From positions 54,824 to 118,823 of the forward strand of contig NZ_JAOASO010000133.1 of NCBI RefSeq assembly GCF_030158645.1: a stretch of DNA of 64,000 nucleotides, in the 5' to 3' direction. Source of the DNA: Hydrogenophaga sp. Its GTDB lineage: Bacteria > Pseudomonadota > Gammaproteobacteria > Burkholderiales > Burkholderiaceae_C. Positions 44,747-55,498 of this stretch are shown here, piece by piece (positions within the stretch are counted from its first letter, which is position 1; every line of letters starts with the position of its first letter). The position numbers and the translations under genes were made by a program. A model generated the notes under the pieces. It was not told the origin of the DNA. It saw only the letters and a program-made list of their open reading frames with translations, and made no database searches.

Positions 44747-46345
44747 TCAGCGATGCGCCACCAGCTCGAACAGGTCCTTTTCGATTTCCCGGCTGTTGGC
44801 ACTGATCACGCGACGTTGCATCTTCACGTAGCGCTTGACCGGCGGTGCGTACCAGATCAGGTAGTGGATGCGCACCGGCTCGATCGAGGCCAGGGTGGTG
44901 CCACCGGTGGCGCTGCGGCTGCTCCACACCTCCACCTTGAACGCCTCGAAGCTGCCGCCCGGCACATTCACCGTCTCGCGCCCGAGCACCTTGGCCTGCG
45001 AGTACCACTGGCCCCAGGTGTCGACGTCAGGGGTGGCGAAGTCGCTCAGCGAGCCCAGGGTGCTCAGGTCGCGAAAGGCGCCGAGGTAGGGGCTGTACTC
45101 CAGGCCGATCTGGTCCCAGGTCAGAAACGCGGGGCGGCTGCCGATGGCGCGGCGCGAGTCGCCCACGATGCGCGTTTCGGCGTCGGCGCGCAGGGTATCC
45201 GTCACCAAGCCGTCGCGCACCGATTGCACGGAAATCACGATGTCACGGCGCGGGCTGGTAGGCCATTTGCCGCTGGTGCGGTACGTCCAGCTCTCGCCCG
45301 GCCGGGGCAAGGCGGCGTTGACTTCACGCGCCACTTCGGGTGGACGCTCCGGCACCGCAGCCACCGTCGCGGGCGCTGGTGCTGGTGCGGCAGGCTCCGC
45401 TGGCCTGGCACGTGCCACGTCGATCGGCGTGGCGGGCCGGGTCGTGGTCAGCGGGGCCGCCGTGGCCGGGCTCGAGGGGGGCGGCGGCCGGGTCGGTGCA
45501 GCGGCCACGATCACCGGCGCAGACACCACGGGAGCCGCCACCACAGCGGGCCTGGCGGGAGGTGCCGTCTCCGCTGTCGGCGTCGCCGCGGACACTGGAG
45601 CCGGTGCCGGCGCGGCTGCGACCACGACCGCCGTCTCGGGCGCTCGGGGCGATTCGGCGGTGAGCAGGGGGGTGGAGGCGACCGGGGACGTGGACCCGTC
45701 ATCGCCGGGCCAGAAGGCCCAAAGTCCAAGCGCGAGCCCACCGACGCCCAGACCTGCCCAGCGCCAAAGTCCACCGCTGCTGGCCGCCGTCACGGCGGGT
45801 GAGGAGGTCGAGGCAACGGGTCCATGGGCGTCGCGAGGCTTGTCGGCGACGGCAGTGGGTTCGGTGATGCCGGCGTCCGCGCGCCGGTCCAGCATGGTGT
45901 CGAGGGCGCGGATCAGCTCTTGCGTGGAGGCCTCCCACTGCTTGTGGCTGATCTCGATGGCCTGGCGCCGGGCCAGCGCCTTGAGGTCGGCGGGCAGCTC
46001 GTCACCACGCGGCATGAGCGCACCACCCACCAGCACCGGCACCACGCGGATCTCGCGCTCCAGCGCCACGCCGGTTTCCAGTCGCACAAAGTCGTGGGGA
46101 TCGTCGAGCCGCCGGCGCCCGGCAGCGTCGGTGGTGCTGAGCCATTCGTCACCGATGACGACGACCAGGACTTGGCAGGAACCCACCGCCTGCTCGATCG
46201 CGGTGACGAAGTCGGTGCCGAGTTCGATGCCCGCCACGTCCATGAACACCCGGTCGGCGCCGAAGTGGGCGGCGAGGCGGTCGTACAGCCGCCCGGCGTA
46301 ACCGGCCGAGTCGTCCCTGCGGTAGCTGATGAAGATCCCGTCCAT
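44747..46345 (-). CDS. TIR-domain membrane protein with C-terminal beta-rich domain
   Basis: 532 residues. Residues 1-145 are a TIR domain of the bacterial group: MDGIFISYRRDDSAGYAGRL, VFMDVAGIELGTDF, VVVIGDEWLS, and FVRLETGVALERE, where Glu90 lies in the place of the catalytic Glu of TIR NAD+ hydrolases. A membrane helix (about 193-212) follows, then an Ala/Pro-rich linker (about 213-345), and a C-terminal domain of about 185 residues (ESWTYRTSGKWPTSP onward). The TIR half is then cytosolic and the C-terminal half periplasmic. No ThsA-like NAD-binding effector or other defence gene lies beside it. Role unknown. Confidence 0.88.
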   Translation of the reverse strand: MDGIFISYRRDDSAGYAGRLYDRLAAHFGADRVFMDVAGIELGTDFVTAIEQAVGSCQVLVVVIGDEWLSTTDAAGRRRLDDPHDFVRLETGVALEREIRVVPVLVGGALMPRGDELPADLKALARRQAIEISHKQWEASTQELIRALDTMLDRRADAGITEPTAVADKPRDAHGPVASTSSPAVTAASSGGLWRWAGLGVGGLALGLWAFWPGDDGSTSPVASTPLLTAESPRAPETAVVVAAAPAPAPVSAATPTAETAPPARPAVVAAPVVSAPVIVAAAPTRPPPPSSPATAAPLTTTRPATPIDVARARPAEPAAPAPAPATVAAVPERPPEVAREVNAALPRPGESWTYRTSGKWPTSPRRDIVISVQSVRDGLVTDTLRADAETRIVGDSRRAIGSRPAFLTWDQIGLEYSPYLGAFRDLSTLGSLSDFATPDVDTWGQWYSQAKVLGRETVNVPGGSFEAFKVEVWSSRSATGGTTLASIEPVRIHYLIWYAPPVKRYVKMQRRVISANSREIEKDLFELVAHR

Positions 46346-46478
46346 GTGGCGAAGACCCGAGGTTTCACCGCCAATCGGTGCGGTGTCCGGTGGCGGGCCC
46401 CTGGAGGCTCGGGGCTCGACCGACTCATTCTAGGACGCTGCCCCGGTCAGTGCCATCCCCAACTGAAGGATCAGCGCG

Positions 46479-47453
<975 letters not shown>

Positions 47454-47505
47454 GGGTACTTTCGAGGGTTGAGGCGTCAGGCGCCGAAAGCGATGCGGGG
47501 CGGGG

Positions 47506-50500
47506 TCATGCGACCCACCGTCGCGCGTTGTGCCACAAACGCATCCAGGCGCTGCGGGCCGCCGGGTCCTGGTCGGTCCAGCTCATCTGGATGTTGCGGA
47601 ACACGCGCTCGGGGTGCGGCATCATGGCCGTGAAGCGGCCGTCTGCGGTGGTCACTGCGGTCAGGCCACCCGGGCTGCCGTTGGGGTTGAACGGGTAGGC
47701 CTCGGTGGCCGTACCCGTGTTGTCGGTGAAGCGCATCGCCGCGATCGCCTTGCTGGCGTCGCCCCGGTGGTGGAAGTTGGCATAGCCCTCGCCATGCGCC
47801 ACCGCGATCGGCAACCGGCTGCCCGCCATGCCGGCCAAGAACAGGCTGGGCGAGTCGAGCACCTCCACCATCGAGAGGCGTGCCTCGAAACGCTCGCTTT
47901 GGTTGGTGGTGAAGCGCGGCCAGGCCTCGGCGCCGGGGATGATGTCGGCCAGCTCGGCAAACATCTGGCAACCGTTGCACACGCCCAGACCGAAGGTGTC
48001 GCCTCGGGCAAAGAACGCCTGGAACTGGGCGGAGAGCGCCTCGTTGAAGGTGATGCTGCGCGCCCAGCCGATGCCGGCACCCAGCGTGTCGCCGTAGCTG
48101 AAGCCGCCGCAGGCCACAACGCCCTTGAAATCGGCCAGCTTCGCGCGGCCGGTCTGCAGGTCGGTCATGTGCACGTCAAACGCTTCGAAGCCGGCCTGGG
48201 TGAAGGCGTAGGCCATCTCCACGTGGGAGTTCACGCCCTGCTCGCGCAGGATCGCGACCCGGGGCCTGGCGAGGTTGAGGAACGGCGCGGCGATGTTGTT
48301 GGTCGGGTCGAAGGTCAGCCTCGTGTGCAGACCGGGGTCATCGGGCTGGCCGGCGGCCGCATGTTCGGCATCGGCACAGGCCGGGTTGTCGCGCTGCTGG
48401 TTGATCTTCCAGCTCACGCTGTCCCAGACCTGGTGCAAATCAAACAGGCTGGCCGAGAACACGGCCTTGGTGTCGCGCCAGACCTGCAACTGGCCTTTGC
48501 CCACCTCCATGCTGGAAGTCGCGGGCCGGGTCTTGCCGACAAAGTGGCTGTGTTTGCTCAGACCGTGCTCGCGCAAGGTCTGCATCACGGCGTTGCGGTC
48601 GGAGGTCGCCACCTGCAGCAGCACGCCCAGCTCTTCGCTGAACAGCGCCTTGAGCGTGAGCTCTTCGCGCCGCGCACTCACCTGACCGGCCCAGTTTTTG
48701 GCGTCGCCCATCTCGGCACGGCTGTCGCTGATGCCGTCGCCCTCGGTGACCAGCAGGTCCACGTTGAGCGACACGCCCACGTGGCCGGCAAAGGCCATCT
48801 CGGCGGCGGCGGCCAGCAGGCCACCGTCGCTGCGGTCGTGATAGGCCAGGACCTTGCCCTCGGCCCGCAGCGCGTTCACGGCGTTCACCAGGTTGACGAG
48901 GTCTTGTGCGTCGTCCAGATCGGGCGCCTCGCCACCGCCCTGCCCCAGCACCTGGGCCAGCACGCTGCCGCCCATGCGGTGGCGGCCTTTGCCCAGGTCG
49001 ATCAGCACCAGCGTGGTGTCGTCCAGCGCGTTGTTCAGCTGCGGCGTGAGCGTGCCGCGCACGTCGGCCAGCGTGGCGAAAGCGCTCACGATCAGGCTCA
49101 CCGGCGAGGTCACCTTTTTCGTGTCGCTGCCCTCTTTCCACTGCGTGCGCATGGACAGGCTGTCCTTGCCCACGGGAATTGAGATACCCAGCGCGGGGCA
49201 GAGTTCCATGCCAACGGCCTTCACCGTCTCGTACAAGGCAGCGTCTTCGCCCGGTTCGCCGCAGGCAGCCATCCAGTTGGCGGAGAGCTTCACGCGTGGA
49301 AGTTCGATGGGCGCGGCCAGCAGGTTGGTGATGGCTTCGGCCACCGCCATGCGGCCGGAGGCGGCGGCGTCGAGGGCGGCCAGCGGCGTGCGCTCGCCCA
49401 TGCTCATGGCCTCGCCCGCGAAGCCCTTGAAATCGGCCAGGGTCACGGCGCAGTCGGCCACCGGCACCTGCCAGGGGCCGACCATCTGGTCGCGGTGAGA
49501 GAGTCCACCCACGGTGCGGTCGCCGATGGTGATGAGGAAACGCTTGGACGCCACCGTGGGATGACTCAGCACGTCGATCACAGCCTTCTGCAGATCGACG
49601 CCGGTGAGGTCCAGCGGCGCGGGCTGGCGATCCACCGACCTCACATCACGGTGCATCTTGGGCGGCTTGCCCAGCAGCACGTTCATGGGCATGTCGACCG
49701 CTTTTTCCGTTCGCCCTGAGCCTGTGGAAGGGTCGTCGGCCAGCACCAGCTCGCGCTCTTCCGTGGCCACACCCACCACGGCAAACGGGCAGCGTTCGCG
49801 CTCGCAGAAACCTTTGAACACCTCCAGCGATTCGGGCGCGATCGCCAGCACATAACGCTCCTGGCTTTCGTTGCACCAGATTTCCTTGGGCGCCAGGCCG
49901 CTTTCTTCCAGCGGCACGGCGCGCAGGTCAAAACGCGCACCGCGCCCGGCGTCGTTGGTCAGCTCGGGAAAGGCATTCGACAGACCACCCGCGCCCACGT
50001 CGTGGATCGCCAGGATGGGGTTGTTCGCCCCCTGCTGCCAGCAGTGGTTGATGACCTCCTGGGCTCGGCGCTCGATCTCAGGGTTACCGCGTTGCACGGA
50101 GTCGAAGTCCAGCGAGGCGGCGTTGGTGCCGCTGGCCATGGAACTCGCCGCGCTGCCCCCCATGCCGATCTTCATGCCCGGGCCGCCGAGCTGGATCAGC
50201 AGCGAGCCGGCCGGGAACTCGATCTTCTGGGTCTGGATGGCGTCGATCACGCCCACGCCGCCGGCGATCATGATGGGCTTGTGATACCCACGCTGAACGC
50301 CGTCCACCGCCAGTTCGTATTCGCGGAAATAGCCCAGCAGGTTGGGCCGGCCGAACTCGTTGTTGAAAGCCGCACCGCCGAGCGGGCCCTCGGTCATGAT
50401 CTGCAGCGGGCTGGCGATGTGCTCGGGCTTGCCGCCCGGCTGGTCACTCAGGCCGCCCCAGAGCTTGCCCACGGTGAAGCCGGTCAGGCCGGCCTTGGGC

Positions 50501-51531
50501 TTGGAGCCGCGGCCGGTCGCGCCCTCGTCGCGGATTTCGCCGCCTGCGCCGGTGGAGGCGCCGGGGAACGGAGAGATGGCGGTCGGGTGGTTGTGCGTCT
50601 CCACCTTCATCAACACGTGGTGCGTGGCGGTTTCGGCCGCGTAGGCGGGCGAGGCTTCGCCGCCCGCGCGCGCCACGAAGCGCTCCACCACGCTGCCTTC
50701 CATGATGGAGGCGTTGTCCGAATACGCCACCACGGTGTGCTGCGGTGCCAGCTGGTGGGTGTGGCGGATCATGCCGAACAGGCTTTTCTCCTGCGCCACG
50801 CCGTCGATGGTGAACTGCGCGTTGAAGATCTTGTGGCGGCAGTGTTCGCTGTTGGCCTGCGCAAACATCATCAGCTCCACGTCGGTCGGGTTGCGCTGCA
50901 GGCCGTTGAATGCGTTGACCAAATAATCGATTTCATCGTCGGCCAGGGCCAGCCCCCAGTCGGCGTTGGCGCGCTCCAGCGCGGCGCGACCGCCGCCAAG
51001 CACGTCCACCTGCTCCATGGGCGCAGGGTGCAGTTCGGTGAACAGGGCCTGCGCCTGTCTGCGGTCGAGCGAGACGTTTTCCGTCATGCGGTCGTGCAGC
51101 AGGTCGGCCACGGCACGCAACTGTTCGGCCGACAGGCTGGCCTTGCCGAGCAGTCCGCTCTTGAGCTGCAGGCGGAACTCGACCAGCCGCTCCACCCGGT
51201 GCAGGGCCAGGCCGCAGTTGTGCGCGATGTCGGTGGCCTTGGAAGCCCAGGGCGAGACCGTGCCCAGGCGCGGCATCACCAGCAGGGCCGGGGCGCCAGC
51301 GGCTTCGAGCTTGAGGTGGGCTTCTGAAGCGGGCTCACCGTAGGTCAGCAGCTCGCCCACACGCGCCACGGTGGCCGCATCGGGCTCGCCGTCGAAGGCG
51401 GCCAGGTGCACGAAGCGGGCCGAGAGGCCGGTGATCTTGTCGGAGAGGGCTGCCAGACGGGGCAGGAGTTGCTGGACTTTGAAGTCGCTGATGGCATTGC
51501 CGCCATCGAAAGTGCGCAGGTGCAGGGACAC
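47506..51531 (-). CDS. purL: phosphoribosylformylglycinamidine synthase (large single-chain form)
   Basis: 1341 residues, the usual size of the proteobacterial single-chain enzyme. It turns FGAR, ATP and glutamine into FGAM in purine synthesis. The start is GTG 51531. Parts: N-terminal PurS-like region (1-150), two AIR-synthase-like domains (about 170-1030; [14 protein letters not shown] and [16 protein letters not shown] are landmarks) and a glutamine amidotransferase domain (about 1060-1341; nucleophile in GVCNGCQMF). A dispersed-repeat fragment is translated in frame near residue 600, turning the loop before [14 protein letters not shown] into a [10 protein letters not shown] insertion; the frame stays open. 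Cytosolic. Confidence 0.97.
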   Translation of the reverse strand: MSLHLRTFDGGNAISDFKVQQLLPRLAALSDKITGLSARFVHLAAFDGEPDAATVARVGELLTYGEPASEAHLKLEAAGAPALLVMPRLGTVSPWASKATDIAHNCGLALHRVERLVEFRLQLKSGLLGKASLSAEQLRAVADLLHDRMTENVSLDRRQAQALFTELHPAPMEQVDVLGGGRAALERANADWGLALADDEIDYLVNAFNGLQRNPTDVELMMFAQANSEHCRHKIFNAQFTIDGVAQEKSLFGMIRHTHQLAPQHTVVAYSDNASIMEGSVVERFVARAGGEASPAYAAETATHHVLMKVETHNHPTAISPFPGASTGAGGEIRDEGATGRGSKPKAGLTGFTVGKLWGGLSDQPGGKPEHIASPLQIMTEGPLGGAAFNNEFGRPNLLGYFREYELAVDGVQRGYHKPIMIAGGVGVIDAIQTQKIEFPAGSLLIQLGGPGMKIGMGGSAASSMASGTNAASLDFDSVQRGNPEIERRAQEVINHCWQQGANNPILAIHDVGAGGLSNAFPELTNDAGRGARFDLRAVPLEESGLAPKEIWCNESQERYVLAIAPESLEVFKGFCERERCPFAVVGVATEERELVLADDPSTGSGRTEKAVDMPMNVLLGKPPKMHRDVRSVDRQPAPLDLTGVDLQKAVIDVLSHPTVASKRFLITIGDRTVGGLSHRDQMVGPWQVPVADCAVTLADFKGFAGEAMSMGERTPLAALDAAASGRMAVAEAITNLLAAPIELPRVKLSANWMAACGEPGEDAALYETVKAVGMELCPALGISIPVGKDSLSMRTQWKEGSDTKKVTSPVSLIVSAFATLADVRGTLTPQLNNALDDTTLVLIDLGKGRHRMGGSVLAQVLGQGGGEAPDLDDAQDLVNLVNAVNALRAEGKVLAYHDRSDGGLLAAAAEMAFAGHVGVSLNVDLLVTEGDGISDSRAEMGDAKNWAGQVSARREELTLKALFSEELGVLLQVATSDRNAVMQTLREHGLSKHSHFVGKTRPATSSMEVGKGQLQVWRDTKAVFSASLFDLHQVWDSVSWKINQQRDNPACADAEHAAAGQPDDPGLHTRLTFDPTNNIAAPFLNLARPRVAILREQGVNSHVEMAYAFTQAGFEAFDVHMTDLQTGRAKLADFKGVVACGGFSYGDTLGAGIGWARSITFNEALSAQFQAFFARGDTFGLGVCNGCQMFAELADIIPGAEAWPRFTTNQSERFEARLSMVEVLDSPSLFLAGMAGSRLPIAVAHGEGYANFHHRGDASKAIAAMRFTDNTGTATEAYPFNPNGSPGGLTAVTTADGRFTAMMPHPERVFRNIQMSWTDQDPAARSAWMRLWHNARRWVA
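49707..49732. repeat. dispersed GTTCGCCCTGAGC-type repeat fragment inside purL
   Basis: The segment beginning CCGTTCGCCCTGAGCCTGT and ending GGAAGGG has the look of a short repeat that I recall from many betaproteobacterial chromosomes (form TTCGCCCTGAGCCTGTCGAAG), with one difference in the arm (TGTGGAAG). On the purL strand it encodes PSTGSGRTE in frame. Copy number elsewhere cannot be seen here; no second copy was noticed in this window. Confidence 0.55.
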
Positions 51532-51639
51532 GTTGGGAGCCTGAGGTGCGTAGACCCGGGGGGTGGGCGGAGTGGCGATTTTACCCGCGTGGCCCGCCCA
51601 GTCATCGGCACCGATACCCTGCGCCGCAGGGCCCGGTGG

Positions 51640-51645
51640 GATAAT
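51640..51645 (+). promoter_or_regulatory. -10-like GATAAT close to the map start codon
   Basis: GATAAT ends 8 nt before the map ATG at 51654. This implies a leader of at most a nucleotide or two. No Shine-Dalgarno is seen in the gap. It is the only promoter-like element noticed in the 122-bp divergent gap between purL and map. Confidence 0.4.
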
Positions 51646-51653
51646 CCGCGTCC

Positions 51654-52481
51654 ATGAGCATCACCTACAAAGACGCAGCGGGCATCGAAGGCATGCGGGT
51701 GGCCTGCCGCCTGGCCTCCGAAGTGCTGGACTACCTCACGCCGCTGATCCAGCCGGGCGTGACCACGCTGGAGATCGACCGCCTGGCGGCCGAATTCATG
51801 AAACAGCAAGGCACGGTGTCCGCCACCATCGGCTACCAGCCCAGTGGCTATCCGCCCTACCCCGGCCACCTGTGCACCTCCATCAACCACGTGGTGTGCC
51901 ACGGCATTCCGAACGAGAAACCGCTCAAGAAAGGCGACATCCTCAACGTGGACGTGACCGTCATCAAGGACGGCTGGTTCGGCGACAACAGCCGCATGTA
52001 CATGATCGGTGGCGAGGCCGCCTGTTCGGTGCAGGCGCGCCGGCTGACCCAGGTGACGTACGAGGCCATGTGGAAAGGCATCGTGATGGTCAAGCCCGGC
52101 ATCCGCCTGGGCGACATCGGTCACGCCATCCAGACCTTTGCCGAGGGCAACGGCTTCTCGGTGGTGCGCGAGTTCTGCGGCCACGGCATCGGGCAGAAGT
52201 TTCACGAAGACCCGCAGGTGCTGCACTACGGCCGCCCGGGCACGCTGGAAGAACTCAAACCCGGCATGACCTTCACCATCGAGCCCATGATCAACGCGGG
52301 CAAACGCGACATCAAGGAACAGGGCGACGGCTGGACCATCGTCACGCGCGACCGCTCACTCTCCGCCCAGTGGGAACACACGGTGCTGGTGACCGAAACC
52401 GGCTACGAGGTGCTCACGCTGTCGGCCGGCAGCCTGGCGCCGCCGGCTTTTGTGACGCCAGCCGCCGCCGTGGCGGCCTGA
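51654..52481 (+). CDS. map: type I methionine aminopeptidase
   Basis: 275 residues. Removes the initiator Met from new proteins with two metal ions. The metal ligands are in [16 protein letters not shown] (two Asp), the His in [14 protein letters not shown], the Glu in [10 protein letters not shown] and the Glu in [29 protein letters not shown] is the usual substrate-pocket segment with its His. Length is normal. It lies 4 bp before glnD, the common order in Burkholderiales, and is divergent from purL. Cytosolic. Confidence 0.97.
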   Translation: MSITYKDAAGIEGMRVACRLASEVLDYLTPLIQPGVTTLEIDRLAAEFMKQQGTVSATIGYQPSGYPPYPGHLCTSINHVVCHGIPNEKPLKKGDILNVDVTVIKDGWFGDNSRMYMIGGEAACSVQARRLTQVTYEAMWKGIVMVKPGIRLGDIGHAIQTFAEGNGFSVVREFCGHGIGQKFHEDPQVLHYGRPGTLEELKPGMTFTIEPMINAGKRDIKEQGDGWTIVTRDRSLSAQWEHTVLVTETGYEVLTLSAGSLAPPAFVTPAAAVAA

Positions 52482-52485
52482 GCCG

Positions 52486-55203
52486 ATGGACCCCGTTCTG
52501 GCGCCCTCGGGCGACTTTGGCGCACTGCGCCAGCGTTACCGCGACGACAAGTCCGCCCTCTTCTCGCTGCTGCGCGACCAGGGAGCTTCCACGCGGGGTG
52601 TGCGCCAAGCGCTGCAGCAACTCTCACGGCTGACCGACCAGACCTTGCGGGAGCTCTGGAGCCGCGCCGGCTTCGGCACCGGCTTCTCGCTGATCGCCGT
52701 GGGCGGCTACGGCCGTGGTGAACTGTTCCCCTACTCCGATGTGGATGTGCTGGTGCTGCTGCCCGACGGCGCCATGCCCGACGATGACGCCGAACTCAAG
52801 AAGCAGATCGAGGGCTTCATCGGCGCGTGCTGGGACCTGGGTCTGGAAATCGGGTCCAGCGTTCGCTCGGTGACCGACTGCGTGGAGGAGTCGGCCAAAG
52901 ACGTGACGGTGCAGACCTCCATGCTGGAAAGCCGCCTGATCTGTGGCAGCAAGAGCGCTTTCAACCGCCTCGTCAGCCTGCTGGACGAGGCCATGGACCC
53001 CAAGGCCTTTTACGTGGCCAAGACGCTGGAGATGCGCCAGCGCCACACCAAGTACGAAAACACGCCGTATTCGCTGGAGCCCAACTGCAAGGAGTCGCCC
53101 GGCGGCTTGCGCGACCTGCAGATCATCCTGTGGGTGTCCAAGGCCGCCGGCCTGGGGCGCAGCTGGGACGACCTGGCGCGCAAAGGCCTGGCCACGCCGC
53201 TGGAAGCGCGCCAGATCAAGGCCAACGAAGCCTTGCTCAGCCTGATCCGCGCGCGACTGCACCTGCTGGCCAACCGGCGCGAAGACCGGCTGGTGTTCGA
53301 CCTGCAGACCGCGGTGGCCGAGTCGTTCGGCTTCAAGGCGCAGGTTCCGGCCGTCATCACCGCCGGCCCACCCGGACAGCCTCACGCAACACCCACGGCC
53401 AAAGGCACGCGCCGCGCCAGCGAAGCGCTCATGAAGCGTTACTACTGGGCCGCCAAGGCCGTGACCCAGCTCAACCAGATCCTGCTGCTCAACATCCAGG
53501 AGCGCCTGCAGGACGACATGGCCGGCGTGGACCGCCTGAGACCGCTGAACCCGCGCTTCTTCGACAAGGGTGGCATGCTGGAGGTGGCCAGCGACGATCT
53601 GTACGTCCAGCAACCGCGAGCCATCCTGGAGACGTTTCACATCTACCAGACCACGGTGGGCATCAAAGGCTTCTCGGCCCGCACGCTGCGCGCGCTCTAC
53701 AACGCCCGACCGGTCATGAACGCGAAGTTCCGCGCCGACCCGGTCAACCGCGCTCAGTTCCTGCAGATCCTGAAAGAGCCCGAAGGCATCACGCATGCGC
53801 TGCGCATGATGAACGAGACCTCGGTGCTCGGGCGCTACCTCTGGGTTTTTCGCCACATCGTGGGCCAGATGCAGCACGACCTGTTCCATGTGTACACCGT
53901 GGACCAGCACATCCTCATGGTGCTGCGCAACGTGCGCCGCTTCTTCATTGCCGAGCACTCGCACGAATACCCGTTCTGCTCACAGCTAGCCGCCGGCTGG
54001 GACAAGCCCTGGATCTTCTACATCGCAGCCATCTTCCACGACATCGCCAAGGGCCGCGGCGGTGACCATTCCGACCTCGGCGCCAAGGACGTGCGCACCT
54101 TCTGCCGCCAGCACGGCATCGAGCGCGAAGACAGCAAGCTGATCGAGTTCCTGGTGTCCGAACACCTGACCATGAGCCGCATGGCGCAGAAGGAAGACCT
54201 GAGCGACCCAGACGTGATCGCCGCATTTGCGAAACGCGTGGGCAACGAGCGTTACCTCACGGCGCTCTACTTGCTCACCGTGGCCGACATCCGGGGCACC
54301 AGCCCGAAGGTGTGGAACGCCTGGAAGGGCAAGCTGCTGGAAGACCTGTACCGCTACACCCTGCGAGCGCTCGGCGGCCGAGCCCCCGACCCGGGTGCGG
54401 TGATCGAAGCGCGCAAGCGCGAGGCGCTGTCCATGCTGGCGCTGCACGCGCTGCCGCACATGGCGCACAAGGCGCTGTGGGACACGCTGGACGTGAGCTA
54501 CTTCATGCGCCACCAGGCCGACGAGATCGCCTGGCACACGCGGGTGCTCACGCGGCAGATCGCCCAGACCGCAACCAAAGCCGCCGCCAAGCCGGCGCCC
54601 GACGTGGATGAAACGGTGGTGGATCGCTGCATCGTGCGCGCCCGCCTTTCGCCCGAAGGCGAAGGCCTGCAGGTGCTGGTGTATGCGCCCGATCAGAACG
54701 ATCTGTTTGCCCGCATCTGCGGCTACTTCGACAGCTCCAACTTCAGCATCCTGGACGCCCGCGTGCACACCACGCTCACCGGCCACGCGCTCGACACCTT
54801 CCAGGTGGTGGCGCCCACGTTGTCGGAGCACTACCGCGAATTGATCGCGATGGTGGAGAACAACCTGGCGCAGACCATCGACGAGTGCGGCCCGCTGCCG
54901 GCGCCCATGAAGGGCCGTCTCTCGCGCCGGGTCAAGAGTTTCCCGGTCACGCCGCGGGTGGACCTGCGGCCCGACGAGAAGGCGCAGCGCTGGCTGCTGT
55001 CGGTCTCGGCGAGCGACCGCGCCGGCCTGCTTTACGGCATCTCGCGCGTGCTGGCGCGTTACGACATCAACGTGCAGCTGGCCAAGATCACCACGCTGGG
55101 CGAGCGGGTGGAAGACACCTTCCTCATCTGTGGCGCGCAGTTGCAGATGAACAAGCGGCAGATCGAGATCGAGACGGAGTTGCTGGAGACTTTGGAGGGC
55201 TGA
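52486..55203 (+). CDS. glnD: bifunctional uridylyltransferase / uridylyl-removing enzyme GlnD
   Basis: 905 residues. GlnD adds UMP to PII proteins when nitrogen is scarce and removes it when glutamine is high. The nucleotidyltransferase site is [19 protein letters not shown] (from residue 73; the metal Asp pair is DVD). An HD hydrolase domain has [13 protein letters not shown] (near 516-528). Two C-terminal ACT domains follow (about 725-800 from [17 protein letters not shown], and about 832-905 from [19 protein letters not shown]), the glutamine sensors. All parts are intact. It follows map by 4 bp, so they are co-transcribed. A pair of structured repeats lies just after its stop. Confidence 0.97.
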   Translation: MDPVLAPSGDFGALRQRYRDDKSALFSLLRDQGASTRGVRQALQQLSRLTDQTLRELWSRAGFGTGFSLIAVGGYGRGELFPYSDVDVLVLLPDGAMPDDDAELKKQIEGFIGACWDLGLEIGSSVRSVTDCVEESAKDVTVQTSMLESRLICGSKSAFNRLVSLLDEAMDPKAFYVAKTLEMRQRHTKYENTPYSLEPNCKESPGGLRDLQIILWVSKAAGLGRSWDDLARKGLATPLEARQIKANEALLSLIRARLHLLANRREDRLVFDLQTAVAESFGFKAQVPAVITAGPPGQPHATPTAKGTRRASEALMKRYYWAAKAVTQLNQILLLNIQERLQDDMAGVDRLRPLNPRFFDKGGMLEVASDDLYVQQPRAILETFHIYQTTVGIKGFSARTLRALYNARPVMNAKFRADPVNRAQFLQILKEPEGITHALRMMNETSVLGRYLWVFRHIVGQMQHDLFHVYTVDQHILMVLRNVRRFFIAEHSHEYPFCSQLAAGWDKPWIFYIAAIFHDIAKGRGGDHSDLGAKDVRTFCRQHGIEREDSKLIEFLVSEHLTMSRMAQKEDLSDPDVIAAFAKRVGNERYLTALYLLTVADIRGTSPKVWNAWKGKLLEDLYRYTLRALGGRAPDPGAVIEARKREALSMLALHALPHMAHKALWDTLDVSYFMRHQADEIAWHTRVLTRQIAQTATKAAAKPAPDVDETVVDRCIVRARLSPEGEGLQVLVYAPDQNDLFARICGYFDSSNFSILDARVHTTLTGHALDTFQVVAPTLSEHYRELIAMVENNLAQTIDECGPLPAPMKGRLSRRVKSFPVTPRVDLRPDEKAQRWLLSVSASDRAGLLYGISRVLARYDINVQLAKITTLGERVEDTFLICGAQLQMNKRQIEIETELLETLEG

Positions 55204-55245
55204 GTTTTCGCTCCGACTTTGCTCGTGTTTCTCTCCGCCTGCTCC

Positions 55246-55347
55246 GGTCATCGGCGACCACGGGGCACGGCTCCGCGAATGTCCCCCGGGGCCTGCGGCC
55301 CCTCCTCCTTGATTTCGCTGCGCCGTGCCCCATGGCCGCCGATGACC
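55246..55347. repeat. 102-bp structured repeat, copy 1
   Basis: Outer arms of 26 bp (55246-55271 and 55322-55347, 24 of 26 pair). Core 55272-55321 carries TCCGCG-AA-TGTCCCCC, then a small stem GGGGCC-TGC-GGCCCC (55288-55302), then TCCTCCTTGAT-TT-CGCTGC. The same core in reverse complement is found in copy 2 at 55387-55488, which has the same total length. It lies 42 bp after the glnD stop. Confidence 0.75.
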
Positions 55348-55386
55348 TCGTTTCACTCGGTCTGTGCGCGCACCTACTTCACATCA

Positions 55387-55488
55387 GCTCGTGAGTGAGT
55401 GGCGCTCAGCGCAGCGGCATCAAGGAGGAGAGGCGGCAAAGCCGCCTCGGGGGACAGCCGCGGAGCAGAGCGCCACTCACTCACGAGC
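55387..55488. repeat. 102-bp structured repeat, copy 2 (inverted)
   Basis: Outer arms of 21 bp (55387-55407 and 55468-55488) pair perfectly and share no sequence with the arms of copy 1. The core in between is the reverse complement of the copy 1 core: GCAGCG-GC-ATCAAGGAGGA, then the stem GAGGCGGC-AAA-GCCGCCTC (55430-55448), then GGGGGACA-GC-CGCGGAGCA. The inner stem differs from that of copy 1 but pairs. It ends 10 bp before the RND-transporter stop. Confidence 0.75.
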
Positions 55489-55498
55489 CCGCCAAACC

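Noticed and set aside
44747..46345. TIR gene as part of a Thoeris or other known anti-phage system
   Set aside because: No ThsA-like, SIR2, STING-like or other effector gene is next to it; neighbours are a DUF808 protein and a hemerythrin.
49707..49732. purL as a pseudogene broken by a repeat insertion
   Set aside because: The frame stays open over all 1341 codons and the added residues sit in a loop; catalytic regions are intact.
55204..55498. A short gene between glnD and the RND operon
   Set aside because: Short open frames exist, but the region is explained by two palindromic elements and lacks coding-like conservation or a ribosome site leading into a recognisable protein.
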